Positions 19,408 through 31,820 of a DNA stretch of 64,000 nt are shown one piece after another (the stretch's first letter is position 1; every line of letters begins with the position of its first letter). Position numbers and translations under genes: made by a program. The notes below the pieces were generated by a model. It did not search any database and was not told the origin of the DNA. It saw only the letters and a list, made by a program, of their open reading frames with translations. The DNA comes from Oscarella lobularis (lineage: Eukaryota; Porifera; Homoscleromorpha; Homosclerophorida; Oscarellidae): assembly GCF_947507565.1 (NCBI RefSeq), contig NC_089175.1:3833733-3897732 (forward strand). Reading direction: 5' to 3'.

Positions 19408-21445
19408 ATGAGGTACAGTTCTTATGGGATTCTGGTTCGATCCACGCGGTGAAGCAATTGGGTGCATGGGAGGCCATTACATGACGTTTTCCCTCTCAGC
19501 CCATAGTAGCTCACCTACTTCGAGCGCGGGATTCAGAAACTTAAGTTATTCTCCAACTCGTTCGGTTTCTAATCCAGCTACTGGCTATGCCTTGGCAAAG
19601 CGCAACGAAATCGCCGCGTTTGTTTCCGGTCTAGTCTAGCGGCGCTTTTGTGGTCATGCCAAGGCTCAATGCCAAGCATGCGTTTTGCATTATATGTAAA
19701 TTGGTGATAATTGGTCTCCATTTTCTTACTTTTCTTTCTTCTGTGCAGTGTTCAGCATCTTTATGGTTTGATACGGCAGTGCAAGAAGGCATCCACCGGC
19801 TGCTGGCTGCTACTGCTGCAACTTTTGGCCGTTGCAAGTTCGGGTGAGATCACACATTGGTATGCGTCGGTGGGCGAGTCCTCATGACTGCGTAATTACT
19901 AAAGGGGCCGACGACCGATTCAAAATCCAAGCATATCGATCCATTAACGGCTCCGACGAAGTTACTGCTGCTTCGTGCTGGAAAGACGTCGCGTACGCAT
20001 ATCTGTCCGTCACGTGGCGACTGAATGGTCGTCCTTTGGACTTCGCAACGACCTCTCGCTTCTCGTGGAGCACTAAAACGGGCGCATTCTCAACTCACTT
20101 TTGGCTTCAGATCAATTCCCCGCTTATCGGCGACAACGGTACGACCGTCACATGCCAACCTGACGGCTACAAAGAAAGCGACAAGGCTCTTGTGATTGTA
20201 TACAGTAAGCAATGACGTCATTGGCACGATATATAAAGGTGACTGGCTTTATAATAGATTTTGCTCCTAAAGTTGAAGCTATCGGAGATGCTGAAGTCAG
20301 ACTTTATGAAAATGATGTATTTCAACCTCGAGTTCGAATCTTTTTCTCGGGCGGAAACGTCGACCTGATGTACTTCCAGAATGAAAGACAAGTCGGTTTG
20401 GAAACAAATGTTGATAGTGTTTATGGAACGAAAGTTGTGTCGTTGTCACCACTAAAAATTCTCAAGGGCATGAGCGGTCCTTTATCCGTTCTTGCTTCTT
20501 TGGATGGACTGCGTTTTCCTTATCCTATTTTTAATTTGACTGTTATCAGTCGCATTCCTGCAACACCTACAAGGGAAGCGTTTTTATTGCCGTCATCATG
20601 CAAGTTTAAATTTTGCATATATATATAGACGTCTTGTAATTTTATAACTTTAGATGACTATTCTACAAAATCTGTTGATGGCAACGGCAATGGTGCAGAA
20701 ATGACAAGTTCAGCAGCAATTTTGACCAGTTCTGCTGTTGTAACAAGGAGAGGTACTACAGAAACTCAGCTACTGTTGCTACTACGATAAACCTGTCTGG
20801 GAAATCTACTCCGACGCTTTCTATACTGACTATACATAAAAACGGCGGTAGGAATAGTTTTTTTATTGCGTTTGTATTGTGATTATTTTTAGGCGAGTTA
20901 TTGCAAATCATCTTGGGTGTCTCCATCTCTGGAGTCGTCTTGCTTGCGCTCTCTATCGTGGCACTAATTTTGATTTACCGCAGGCGAAATAAATTCTGCA
21001 CTAGAACCACGAGACAGGAAACTGAAGCAATGCAAGTTAGAAAAACCGGTAAAAGACTCTGATTTTTTTGTACTGTCTCTAATCGTACTTTATCCCTATA
21101 GGACAGCATAGTGGAGCAAACAGAGCTGAAAGAAGCGTAAGAAAATATATATATTTCTATTATAACCGGCTTGCACGCTGCTGCTCTGAAGTGCTTTGTT
21201 GAGGATTTAGCAAACGACGTGATGGATGACCAGCAAAAAGAAAATGAGAGAACGAGAGAGGAAGTCAGGAGAGAAAGTGAAAAAACAAGAGAGGAAGTTA
21301 GAAAAGAAAATGAGAAGACAAGAGAAGAAATTCGTTTAACTGTACGTAAGCTTCTTGTAACAGGAATTATTTTTATTTATCAGTGCATTTGCAGGAAGCT
21401 TCACGTTCCAAGAACGGGATTTTGAAAGGTCCGACTGCAGTATAA
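19408..21445 (+). pseudogene. Kinase-less Ig receptor with coiled-coil tail, 1-base frameshift
   Basis: Exons 19408-19412, 19749-19843, 19905-20204, 20258-20599, 20654-20847, 20893-21048, 21102-21136, 21192-21341, 21395-21445. ATGAG start exon, Leu-rich signal (GCWLLLLQLLAVASSG), one Ig-like domain, one Cys-free domain, Ser/Thr stalk, TM (GVSISGVVLLALSIVALILI), short basic region and three 11-residue TREE(V/I)R repeats. The stalk exon has one A fewer than the copy at 38692 near 20760 (194 against 195 bases), giving a TAA at 20788-20790 before the TM. This may be a real disabling change or a homopolymer sequencing error. If expressed as is, it would be secreted. GC donor at 20600. Confidence 0.8.
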
Positions 21446-21708
21446 TGCAGCTAAAACTAGCCACTGTTCACATAAAACCCTGCTACCCGCGGTTACCCGC
21501 TGCACATGTATTTATGTAGAGGAGTATATTTATCTGCCATTGTGTCACGTGATATTCGATCCTTTCTCCATGCTTTCTCCTTCTGTCGTGTACACGGCGT
21601 CCCGCCAATGCTTAGCCAAACTATTGTGCTGTGGTAAGCCACCGTCGATAGCCTCGCATAAGAGTCAAAGTCGTTGTCTCCGTAGGTTAGAACTCGCCAA
21701 CGGACAAA

Positions 21709-22635
21709 AAGAAGACGCGCGTTGGTAAATGGCACTGGTGAGGGAGACAGAAACGTCAAGGACGTCATTATGCACCTCAATGCAACAGGGTTTCCTTCAC
21801 CGCAAAAAAAGTGGAAGAAGACGACGTCTTTCTCGAGTTAGGAAGCAGTCGCTATAACCTCGGGGCCAAATGGACAAACTCTATCAATCTCAAGTGTACA
21901 GACGAGCGAGAGCGGCAATTACACTTGCGTCGTCAGCAATACCGTAGGTAAAACGTTAAAATATTTTCAATTCGTAAAACTAATCACAATTTACAAGGTC
22001 CACCATCTCCACCCAGGCTGTTGGAGGCTAACATAACTATCATGAAAACATTCATCAAAATGTTCGTCAAGTGGACTGTTCCCTTCAATGGGAACAGTCC
22101 CCATAAAGGAGTATACATTGCATTACCGGCAAAAAGGAGGTGCGTTCTGGTATACGATGCTTGTACGCAGTTCTCAAGTGTCTGCTGACGTACCTATGCC
22201 TATCAAGCTAATTTCTTTGAACGACTTTGAGTTTTACGTCACTGCTTCGAATTGCCATGGATCATCTGAAGCATCAGCCATTTTTCAAGTATCTAAGAAA
22301 AACTTTCTCCTCGTCGCACCACCAACTTCAGAACCAACAGGCAATAATAAAATTAATCATTGATTAGCTAACAACTGGCATCTTATGTATAGAAGAAAGC
22401 GGTCTCTCTGAGTCGCGCGTCATCGTTATTGCTGTCTCCGGTTTTGCAACTTCTATCCTGACTACATTTACTTTTATTGTGCTGGCATATAAACGACAGC
22501 GTTTGGCTCTGCCTAATGGATCAAGAGGAGCAAAATTCAGTGGTGCGAGTGCTTGAACTTGAAGCTATTAGTACCAGATCCGACTCCTTTGCTGAATCGA
22601 AACCGAATCTCTCTTCAAAAGAAACTCAAGTATGA
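21709..22635 (+). pseudogene. Chimeric broken beta-type gene (FN3 relic joined to Ig3-FN3-TM)
   Basis: Up to about 21760 the sequence matches the FN3 relic; from 21761 it matches the middle of beta Ig3, with no signal peptide, Ig1 or Ig2. Ig3 lacks one base after the KKWKK region and has lost the end of its exon, including the donor. FN3 (21998-22340) has an extra C near 22091. The TM exon (22393-22635) has a shifted frame after ALPN. The 3' part closely matches the intact gene at 1694. The recurring block lies just upstream (about 21526-21708). Confidence 0.8.
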
Positions 22636-22908
22636 AGTGTACTCATCTGTACTGTTGGACAGCTGACAGCCTTTAGGTAGTTCGCGCGCGACGGTGATAT
22701 CCTAAGGAGACGCAATTAGCGATATTGATGTTCGGAGAAAAGGGAGTGTGCTTACTTATCTCTGCCGCAACCGTAGGCTACTGCAATGCGCAATCGCGGG
22801 GCATTCGGCGGCACGACGTACGGCCCGGGTGCGTCACTCCGACACTTGCTGCGTCTACTAGTACGTAGAAGTAAACCGACGGTCGCTCATCGGTGTTACA
22901 CAGAAAGA

Positions 22909-25876
22909 ATGAGGTATCTACAGTCTTTAGTATTACGGCCTTGTCTAATTCCTTTCCACGCGGTAAAGAGCAAGTGGGAGGGACTACACTGTCGGGTGTG
23001 TAACGTTTTGCTGCTATCTCCTCATGCACAGCAGGTATACGGTTGCTTACCTGCTTCGATTGGCGATCGCGGGCTCAGTCCCTCAAAGTTCGCACTGCAA
23101 CTTATCGCTTTCTTCGATCCCAGGCTACTCTCCCACAATTGCATCCGCATGATAATCATCTTTGCATTTAATTGTCCTTTTTGTGCGCAGGGGTCTTTCT
23201 GGTTTGATTTCTGGTTCGGTACAGCAATGCAAGGTCTTCAGCTACAGTTACTGCTTGCTGCTACTGCTGCAACTTCGGGTGGATGCAAGTGTCGGTGAGA
23301 TCACGCGTTCTGTATACCCCGATATATGGTAATTGGCTGGCCGGGTACGCGTAGGAGCTAACCGATTCGACATCCAAGCATTCCGAGCCGTCAACGGTTC
23401 CGACGAAGTTACCGTCGCTTCGTGCTGGAGTGACGTCGCGCACGGAGATCGGCTCGTTCAAGTTACGTGGCGACTGAATAGTCGTCCTTTGGACTTTGCA
23501 ACGAACACCCGCTTCTCGTCAAGTTCAAAAGCGGACGCCTATTCGACTCGCTTCTTTCTTCAGGTTATGTTGCCGCTGAGCAGCGACAACGGTACGGTCG
23601 TCACATGCCAACCAGAAGGCTACAAAGAAAGCGACGTGGCTCTTTTCATCGTATACGGTAAGGAGATGCTGGCATAATACTTATACAGAAATAGGCACGA
23701 TCGTAATAACGGTGATTTGCGTCGTATTAGATTCCGCTCCCAAGGTCGAAGTCATTGGAGATGCTGATGTCACAGTAGAGGAAGAGACTTTGTTTCAACC
23801 CCGAGTTCGAATCTTTTTCTCGGGAGGAAACCTCTATCTGATGTATTACCAGAATGAAATGCAACTTGGTTTGGAAACGAATGTCGATGGTGTTTACGGA
23901 ACAAAAGATGTGTCATTGTCACCACTAAAAGTTCTCAAGAGCATGAGCGGTCTTCTATCTGTCCTTGTTTCTTTGGATGGACTGCCCTTTTTTATCCTAT
24001 TTTTAATTTGACTGTTATCAGTCGCACTGTTGCAACACCCGCAGCAGCATTCACATCGCCGTCATCAGGCAAGTTTAAATAAATTTTGCTAATTAAAAAA
24101 TTATTTATTAATGACAGATAACGGTGACCCTGCTACAAAGTCTATTGGTGATAGTAACAGCAGCAGCAACAGCAGTAGCAGTGCAAAATATACAACTCCG
24201 ACAACAATTACCCCGAGCCCTCCGAGTCCTACATCTTCAAGTCCTACGTCAACAAGTGCGTATGATAATTCTAGTCTTGTGCCTTTTACATCAAAATCTT
24301 TGGATGACAACAGTAATGAGATACGCACATTCATCTCTTTATTGCTTTACGTTTTATTTATTTTAGGCACGTCATGGGCAGTTATAGCTAGCTCCATTTC
24401 TGGAGGCGTTTTACTTCTTGCTATCCTCGTAGTGGCGTTGGTTTTAATTTATGTCAAATTAAGAAACCAAACGTCTACTAGTAGAGATGATCCGGAAGGC
24501 AATTTAGAAACTTCTCTAAAGAAACTAACTGCAGCTCCAAGAGAAAATGCTCATACCAGCACGGACTCGGGTTTGACGCAGTGCGAGGAGGATAGCGCGG
24601 CCGACTCGGGGCAGTTGGAACCAAATAGCCACCTGATCGATGAAACAACCGTGGCAATAGTAAGTTTTTTTCTTGAGCTGTTTGCCGCAAATATTTAAGA
24701 AAGCAACGATCGCTTAGGAACAGACATCTGATTCGCTACCTCGAATCAGTCAGAGTGAAATTGAGTACGAAGAACGTCGAATCAGTCAGAGTGAAATTGA
24801 GTACGACGAAGAACGTCGAATCAGTCAGAGTGAAATTGAGTACGACGAGGAACGTGATTTTCTCGGCAGCGGCTGCAGTGGCGAAGTCTATCGTGCAAGA
24901 CTAAAGAAAAGCAGCGAGGTTGTAGCAATCAAAGTTTTTCTGAAGAGACGAATATTACCAAAGTAAGTTTATATGTAATGCTAAACAGATTTTATTTGTA
25001 CATATGGGCTGTTTTTTCTGTGCAGGCAATCGACGCTGTTAGACAAAGAAGCTCGAATTCTATTGAAAATTAAGCCGCATCCTCATATTCTCAGTCTTAT
25101 TGGCATCAGCAAATCTTCTAGATTCTACGCATTGGTCATGGAGTACATCGGTGGTGGTGACTTGTATAATGTCTTAACCTCAACTGATGATCACAGCATA
25201 GAGCAGTGGGACAATCGTCTCGACATTGCCAATCAAATCGCTTTGGGAATGTCTCATCTGCACAAGAACGAACCAACCGTCATTCACGACCTCAAGTCAA
25301 ACAACGTCCTTGTGAACAAAACAACTCAAGGAGAAAAAATGATGTATATATGCAAAGTAGGTCAACGCGGCTAGCCAATAGTATGATGTATTTTTCTTAT
25401 ATAGATTTGCGATTTCGGTCTTGCAAAAATGACCAGCGTTAGCTCTGTGACTCAGTGCCGCAAAGAGGGCGAGATTCCTGGAGGCACTGTTACGTACATC
25501 GCACCGGAACGATACCACTCGGTCACGTACGGCGCCGAGGACGGCGAAGAAAAGAGAGAAATCGCCAAGAGATCAGACGTCTTCAGTTACGGAATTCTAC
25601 TATGGGAAATCAAAGAACGAGAGCGTCCGTACGAAGGTATACGTACGTAGGCATCAGGTTATTGTATTTACCGTTTTTTTCTAAGGAATGCCGAAGGAGG
25701 CAATTTACTTACGCACGAAGGCGGGATGTTCACTCCCAAAGGGGAAAGTCGAGGCTCCGAGAGATTACACATCTCTTCTGAGTGACTGCGTCAGGTTAAA
25801 TCCTTTAGAGAGGCCTTCGTTTGATGAAATCATCAGTTTCCTGAGAAACAAACTACTCTCAGTTATATTTTGCTAA
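22909..25876 (+). pseudogene. Ig-ectodomain receptor kinase, frameshifted in domain 2, altered catalytic loop
   Basis: Exons 22909-22913, 23191-23294, 23355-23657, 23731-24068, 24118-24312, 24367-24659, 24718-24962, 25026-25356, 25405-25636, 25686-25876. Architecture as at 3959, but with a long acidic juxtamembrane exon (24367-24659) shared only with 59313. One base is missing near 23990 (338 against 339 bases), giving a TGA at 24009-24011. The catalytic loop reads VIHDLKSNN: the residue between His and Asp is deleted (331 against 334 bases). The juxtamembrane motif RISQSEIEYDEER occurs three times instead of once. The C-terminus LSVIFC lacks the PDZ motif. Either a decaying gene or, if the frameshift is a sequencing error, a catalytically altered receptor. 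Confidence 0.8.
24748..24852 (+). repeat. Triplicated juxtamembrane Tyr motif (39-base units)
   Basis: Three consecutive units encoding RISQSEIEY(D)EER lie directly before the kinase glycine loop; the first lacks the Asp codon. Other kinase copies in the window have a single unit (at about 5521, 48787 and 61167). Confidence 0.85.
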
Positions 25877-26175
25877 ACAACAAGAGTTGCATCCTAGACT
25901 CATTGGGATAGATTTTTTGTGTAAGTCAATTCGGACATATACAGTACATATACCTGTCTCGTATTTATGTGTAGAGGAGATATATTTATCTGCCATTGTG
26001 TCACGTGATATTCGATCCTCGTCAACAAAGCACGGAGCACAGACGCTTTCTCCTTCTGTCGTGTACACGGCGTCCCGCCAATGTCTAGCCAAACTATTGT
26101 GCTGCGGTAAGCCACCGTCGATCGCCTCGCAAGTCAAAGTCGATGTCTCCGTAGGTTAGAACTCGCAAACCGGCT
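25877..26175 (+). other. Post-kinase spacer and recurring block
   Basis: Second copy of the block described at 6719, here about 25979-26160. No gene. Confidence 0.5.
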
Positions 26176-26617
26176 AAAAGAAGACGCGCGTTGATCAATG
26201 GCGCTGGTAAGGGAGACAGAAACGTCAAGGCTATTGACATTATCGCAGTGGATGAAGTAGACTCACTAGGTTTAGAATTTCACGTCATCAGGACACTGCT
26301 GCTCGAAGCATCTAAGCTTTCAAACGTTTTTTCAAGCGTCTACGAACGTCCATACGCACCATCGTTATCTCTACCACCAAAAGGCAATGTCAAGTCGTGA
26401 AGAATATAGGATCTATGCGTAGATGGTCTCTCTGAATCAATCGGTTCTGTCTTGACTACATTGGCTCTCATTTTCTTAGTGAAAAAGCGACAGCGGTCGT
26501 CTTGTTATCCGCAGCAGTACCAAGTGCGACAAAAAAGGTATTAGTATTCAACTTATGCAATATGTCAATTAAGTATTTTTGATTAGATAATTGTGAACGG
26601 CTTGAAACTCAAGTACA
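26176..26617 (+). pseudogene. Relic of alpha-type FN3-TM-tail exons (copy 2 of 5)
   Basis: Nearly identical to 6926-7370, with the same shifted FN3 frame and the same stop in the TM part; the tail reads ETQV and then runs on without a stop. Spacer 26618-27045 follows and leads to a gamma signal exon. Confidence 0.75.
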
Positions 26618-27045
26618 GGACATCACTTATCATTTTGGAGATTTTTATGCCTAGCGCTTAGACAGCATTCTTTTACGATTGCAAGGGATTTTTATCGGTA
26701 GAAACGGTTTTAAGCAAAGAGACGAGGAATTTTATGATAGTAAGTTTAATCTTTTTCAATTTACCTAATTTCATTACTCGTTTAGCTAATTCAATTTGCT
26801 CCAAACAATAGTAAGCGCGCCTGCGCACATTCACCTGAATCGATTGCCCCGCTGTTCCACTGGTATTTTCTGGACAGTTTTACAGAGCGTGAGAACCTTT
26901 TACTTACCAGCTCGTTTTTGACCGAGGTATTGCAGGTTGCAGGAACTGATTTCCGACCTTCAAGGAGCGGGCCCGCCGCGTACATTAGCGGAAACGGCTT
27001 ACTTCCTGTAGCAGTACTACTGTTTCCAGCTGACTGCATGACACT

Positions 27046-28878
27046 ATGGACTACATCCTGCTTCTCATGATCTACGTGGCAGTGCAAAGACTCGGATGTT
27101 TGATTTTAGTTACTGCACAGTAGTATATAGCCACAGGAAGGCGTTGACCGCAAAGTACACAAAAGAGTCCCCAAATGGGCTTTTGTACGCAGACGCACAT
27201 TCACGTCGATGAGTCACCCGTTTTTACAAAGCGATAGCGTTGCACCGCCTTCTCCCCTATTGTTGCTCACGCGACTATTTACACGTAGGAGCAACGGTGG
27301 AGCTAAAATTGACATCGAATCCTTTGCCCACGCCCGATCAAACGGCCACATTTTTATGCACTGTGACCGGTTCTGGTACTATAATTCGCTGGGAAAAAGA
27401 CAATACGGTGCTCAATCTAACGAACCCTCGCTACCTATCAACACAAAAACTGTCATCTCTTGACATCCTGTCTTTGGTGAAAACAGATTCCGGAATGTAT
27501 CAATGTGTCGCTATGGTTAGCGGAATAGAAGAGAGCGACTTCTTCTATCTTGATGTATTAGGTGAAGACCGTCTAGTAGAATCTCTATAAATGAGACTGA
27601 CTTTGCTTTTAGTGAACCCGGAAATTTCTTATAAGCCGCTCACTGTCGCAACGGAAGGTGAGTCAGTCACTCTCGGTTGTCCATGTCAATACTTCACCAA
27701 AATGAGTTGGACGTTTAATGGAGTTAACGTCAGTTATAAACCGGGCTATAGTTTGAACCAAGAGAAGACGAACCTGACGATAAATCATGTGTCTCGAGTG
27801 CACGCTGGGCAATACGTTTGTACTGCTGTCAACCACAATCAACATTATACGGCGACGGGTACACCCTCTCTGGTAGTCTACTGTGCGTATATAAAGCTGG
27901 TCACACCTAAAAGAACGTCTTATTAGTTTGTGGCATTTTTTGCAGATGCCGCTGATGCCGTTCTTCGTGGTCCGGTAAACGGAACCGCTATCGAAGGCAA
28001 TGATGTGAACTTTTACTGCAATACATCTGGACTTCCCACGCCACGATTAGAGTGGAAGAAAAATGATATGCTCGTTTCGGAGTTGGGAAGCAGTCGGTAT
28101 GAAATCAGGTTAGACGGAAAAGTTCTATCGATCTCGAGCGCCCAGACGAGCGATACGAGCAACTACACTTGCTCTGTCGACAATAGCGTAGGTGGAACAT
28201 CTAAGTTTCTGCGATTAACCGTAGAAGGTATAGAGAACACTTGAAATCTGAAATGAAACTAAGACAAGTTTATCAAGGACCCCCATTCCCGCCGAAGCTC
28301 TTGACGGCTAACATAACTATCAATGCCAATTCTATTAGAATGTACGTCAATTGGACTGTTTCCTTCAGTGGGAATAGTGCCATAAAGGGGTATACATTGC
28401 ATTATCGACAAAAAGGAGACGCCTTTTGGCATATGATGCTGGTACACAGCTCCCAAGTCTCTGCCACTGTGCCAATACCTATCAACTTATCTGACTTGAG
28501 AGATTTTGAGTTCTACGTTACAGCTGCCAATCGCCACGGATCGTCTGAAGAATCGGCCGAATAGTTTTATTGTCGTAGCAACACCAAGTTCGTCGTCAGA
28601 ACCAACAGGCAATAAAAACTATTGATTATGGAAACGAATACTAACTATCAGTCATATGTTTTAGAAACAGAAAATGGAGTTTTCTCAGATTCGGACATTG
28701 TCATTGTCGTTGCCGTACCTGGTTTTACAGTTTGTATCTTGACTACAGCTGCTCTAATTATGTTGGTTTACAGCGTTGGGCTCTTTATCATCCACGTGAT
28801 CTAAATGGACCGGTACAAATTCTTCGGGTCAGATCTTCCTTATCAGAGTCTTCGACTGCAAGCGAAACCCAAGTATGA
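27046..28878 (+). pseudogene. Gamma-type receptor, broken
   Basis: Exons 27046-27097, 27289-27561, 27613-27882, 27946-28227, 28278-28608, 28665-28878. Ig1 is open here, unlike 7801. However, the last base of the signal exon is T instead of G, so joining GGA-T to GA creates TGA at the first splice junction. The 17-base deletion in FN3 (stop at 28562-28564) and the 7-base deletion after the TM are shared with 7801. Ig domains and FN3 otherwise match the intact gamma gene at 51053. Confidence 0.82.
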
Positions 28879-29090
28879 CTCTGGTATTGAAAGTTTGTAG
28901 GGTTTGTGTCATTGACTCAGAGGTACTGCGGTTGGTTTAGTTACGTCTGCCAATAACTGTAGTCCGAAACCTAGGTAATAGTTTCAGGATACTACTACAG
29001 TAGTAGAAAATAAAATAGATTTAGAGTGCGGGATATACCCCACACGAAGGTGGGTCCGGTGAGGGAAATTGTCGTCGGCGTCGAGAAAAG

Positions 29091-29459
29091 ATGAGGTATT
29101 ACTAGTAGAAGGCCCTTTTTTCACGCCGTGAGAGAGGAAATGGGAGGGGCCCCATGAGTTTATGTGAAGCGTCGGTTGGTCTGGTGGGTCTACTATCGAC
29201 GTGATAACCCTCAAAATGTACAAGAGTACCTCTGCGAGTACACGCTGAACCGATAGAGCCTCGAAGAAAGAAGCATCTTTCGATATGCGGTTCGCGCGGT
29301 TCTGTTTGACCTCATGCGCCATCCACGTGCGCACATACCATACATACATTAGACCATTCTTGAAGAGCTCTTTGTTCCAGCCTTTCCGATTCGAAAGAAC
29401 CCCGAAAGTGCAAAGTCGTCTGTTTTCTGCTTACTAGTGCAACTTCAAGTCGCTAGGCT
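29091..29459 (+). pseudogene. Remnant 5' end of a kinase/coiled-coil receptor gene, copy 2
   Basis: Duplicate of 9812-10180, with the ATGAG start exon at 29091 and a signal-exon fragment near 29435-29457. The rest of the gene is absent. 28879-29090 has no gene. Confidence 0.5.
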
Positions 29460-29624
29460 GACTGAATGTCTTGTTGCAACACAATTCAAATATTTTCATG
29501 ATTAGTCTGATTTCTTGTCGACTCTACAGTGTAGGCCCACCTCGTGTGCCACCGGCCCCTGTGCCAGAGATCTCTGCCTGTGCCACCTCGTTTACAGTAT
29601 CTGTGCACATGCGCATCGCAGAGC

Positions 29625-31259
29625 ATGGCCTGCAGCAGGCTTTCAGACGCAACGACGAAGATCTATGCTCAGCACGAGCCAGAAGATCTATTCGCGAGGA
29701 GTTTCTCGTGCGATGACGGAGAGTCTGTGTACCCGGAACCGATCGACGGCTACGACGAAGCGCTATTCGTGCAACGTCCGGATCCGGACTACAAGTGTTC
29801 GGTCTGCTCGGGAGTGGCGAGAAGTCCTATGCAGGCGCCGTGTGGTCATCTTTTCTGTGCGACCTGCTTCGAACGCTTGCCGAAGTGAGAGCGTACACTA
29901 CTGTATAGAGGTGTGATGACGTCACTTCGTGTAAACGTAAACACAGACGTCACGGTTCGTTCGTGTGTCCGAGAGATGGGCTGAAGCACCGTGAGGACTA
30001 CGTAAAATCATCGGAATTAGCTTTAAAGACTAAAACTAATTATTTTGTATTGTACAGGCGTTTCCGGATCAGAGAACGAATAGGAAGGTGCTCCAGTTGA
30101 AGGTGAAGTGTCTCGAACACGCCGCCGGATGCAAGCAGGAGATAGAGCTTCGTTATCTTCAGGTAATTAAATAGAACGCATCATACTTTTTGCTTCTCCA
30201 TTATCTGTCTCAAGGACCACGTGGCAAAGGAGTGTACTTTTGCCAAGGTTCGATGTCCTGAGAAGTGCGGCGTGATCATGCCTCAAGCGCAGATAAAGAA
30301 CCACGTGAAGAACATATGCATCAATCGTAAGTTCACGTGCAGCTATTGCAGAAAATCGATGACATTCTGGCATTACAAAAACGTGAGTGTATATGTCTAA
30401 GAGAAAATACACATGTACTCATGAAGTCCTTAGGGCCACAAGGATTTGTTTTGTGACAAGATTGTCCTCGCTTGTCCGAAATGCAAGCAAGAGATGCTTC
30501 GTGAGAAAGTGAGAGTAGACCAAGGCAATGCCATAGTAATAATACTAATAATTGAATTCTGTATTTTAGTTTAGGGTGCACTTATCAGACTGCCCAAGAG
30601 TGGAAATCAAGTGCGAATACGCCCACTTCGGCTGTTCGTTTACAGTAAAAATTAAAATAAAATCAAAAATTAAAATGAATCTCACCTATTTCCAGACTCC
30701 AAGAGAATCAATGCCTCAGCATCTCGCCACCCAAATGCAGGAGCACGCCGACCTCATGCTCGCTTATCACAAAGACGTCAAAGAGAAAGTCTTCTCCATG
30801 GAAACCTATCTGAAGGCGAAAGCGTTGTCACTCGGCACGTTCGTGTGGACCATACAGAATTGGTCGCGCATCGACGCTCGCGAGACCGTGACTCTGACCA
30901 GTCCCAAGTTCCAGCTCGCCGATGCCGTCTACCTTCAAATGCAACTGAAAGCTAGAGGCGACTGGGCGGGCAATCGATTTGCCGTTATAACCGCCAAGCT
31001 CTTCGGCGCTCGCGTGGCGGCCTTCGATTTCATGATATCGCTCTGCGACAACGTTCACAGCGAGAAGGCCGGACGCGTGACGACGAGTGATTGGCCGGAC
31101 GCGTATCTGGCGTGCTACACGCGAGCGCGCGATTGGGATCCCGAGGGACCTATGGGAGCGATTTTCGGGGAGATGTTGTACGCCGACGAGATTCACTTCG
31201 AAGAGTTTCCGGCTCGCGACGACGACGTGATGCAAGTGAAGTTGAAGTGCAGCGGGTAG
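29625..31259 (+). CDS. TRAF-like protein, second copy (about 433 aa)
   Basis: Exons 29625-29884, 29947-30001, 30058-30162, 30215-30382, 30434-30508, 30570-30644, 30696-31259; every exon has the same length as in the 10346 copy. RING C3HC3D residues, FPDQRTNRKV, zinc fingers and the MATH-like exon are all retained. Differences are a few substitutions in the last exon, such as MRLRARG changed to MQLKARG and TRSRDWDPD to TRARDWDPE. Frame conservation in all seven exons argues that both copies are functional. Its neighbours are the same as for copy 1: broken gamma upstream, hypothetical exons and alpha gene downstream. Confidence 0.85.
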
Positions 31260-31534
31260 GGATGAGTAGCAGTGGGCTGCATGCGTATATTGGGGTCTTT
31301 TCTAATCGTCTCTCGATCAGTGTTTTTAGGATCCATTGAGAATCTTTTTCGAGGTGACCTGTCGTTCTAATGACGCCGGTGTTCTGTACGTGTAACGGTG
31401 TTGGTTTCAAAGTTGACATTGGGTATATCTGTGTTTGCTAATCATTTAATATTCTGTGCTGAATAGACATGAAGCGATTATTTAAAAGGACGAGATTGCG
31501 GTACAAAGATAATAGGAGCCGGATTTTTCTGTAG

Positions 31535-31820
31535 TGTACTACTCTCCCTTCTTCTCTTACACGGCGAATTTTGAATTTGAGCCGGAGGCGGAGAGAAAGG
31601 TGACCTACAGTCTGGATATCAAAATTATTGACGACGACGACGAAGTGTCGACGAGCAGTTTTGCGAGCGGAGAATTCACTCCCAACGGTACGCTATTTTT
31701 CTTTTTCTTTTTTCTTGGGCCTCCCCTCCTATCTATTGCCGCTTCTCTCTTTCGTTCTCAGGCTGCGTCTGCATTTTTAGCAATACGACGAATCTTCCAA
31801 TACGCGACGCGTGCTCTTGA
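31535..31820 (+). CDS. Hypothetical 3' exons, copy 2
   Basis: Exons 31535-31687 and 31762-31820, matching 12245-12527 with one extra Asp codon in the acidic stretch. Function and start unknown; same caveats as copy 1. Confidence 0.3.

Larger units (their letters stand above)
3030..21980 (+). repeat. Tandem segmental duplication, copy 1 (about 19 kb)
   Basis: Gene order and sequence from about 3.0 kb to about 22.0 kb are repeated at about 22.0-41.3 kb with offsets of 18.95-19.31 kb; for example 8667 matches 27946 and 10346 matches 29625, both at exactly 19279. Copies differ by scattered substitutions and small indels. Edges are approximate because paralogous beta-type sequence lies on both sides. 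A scaffolding of two allelic haplotypes in series would look the same. Confidence 0.8.

Noticed and set aside
21192-21341. Coil repeat region as a separate small gene
   Set aside because: The preceding exons join it in phase 0 to the TM exon in three copies, and each ends a few codons later at a conserved stop.
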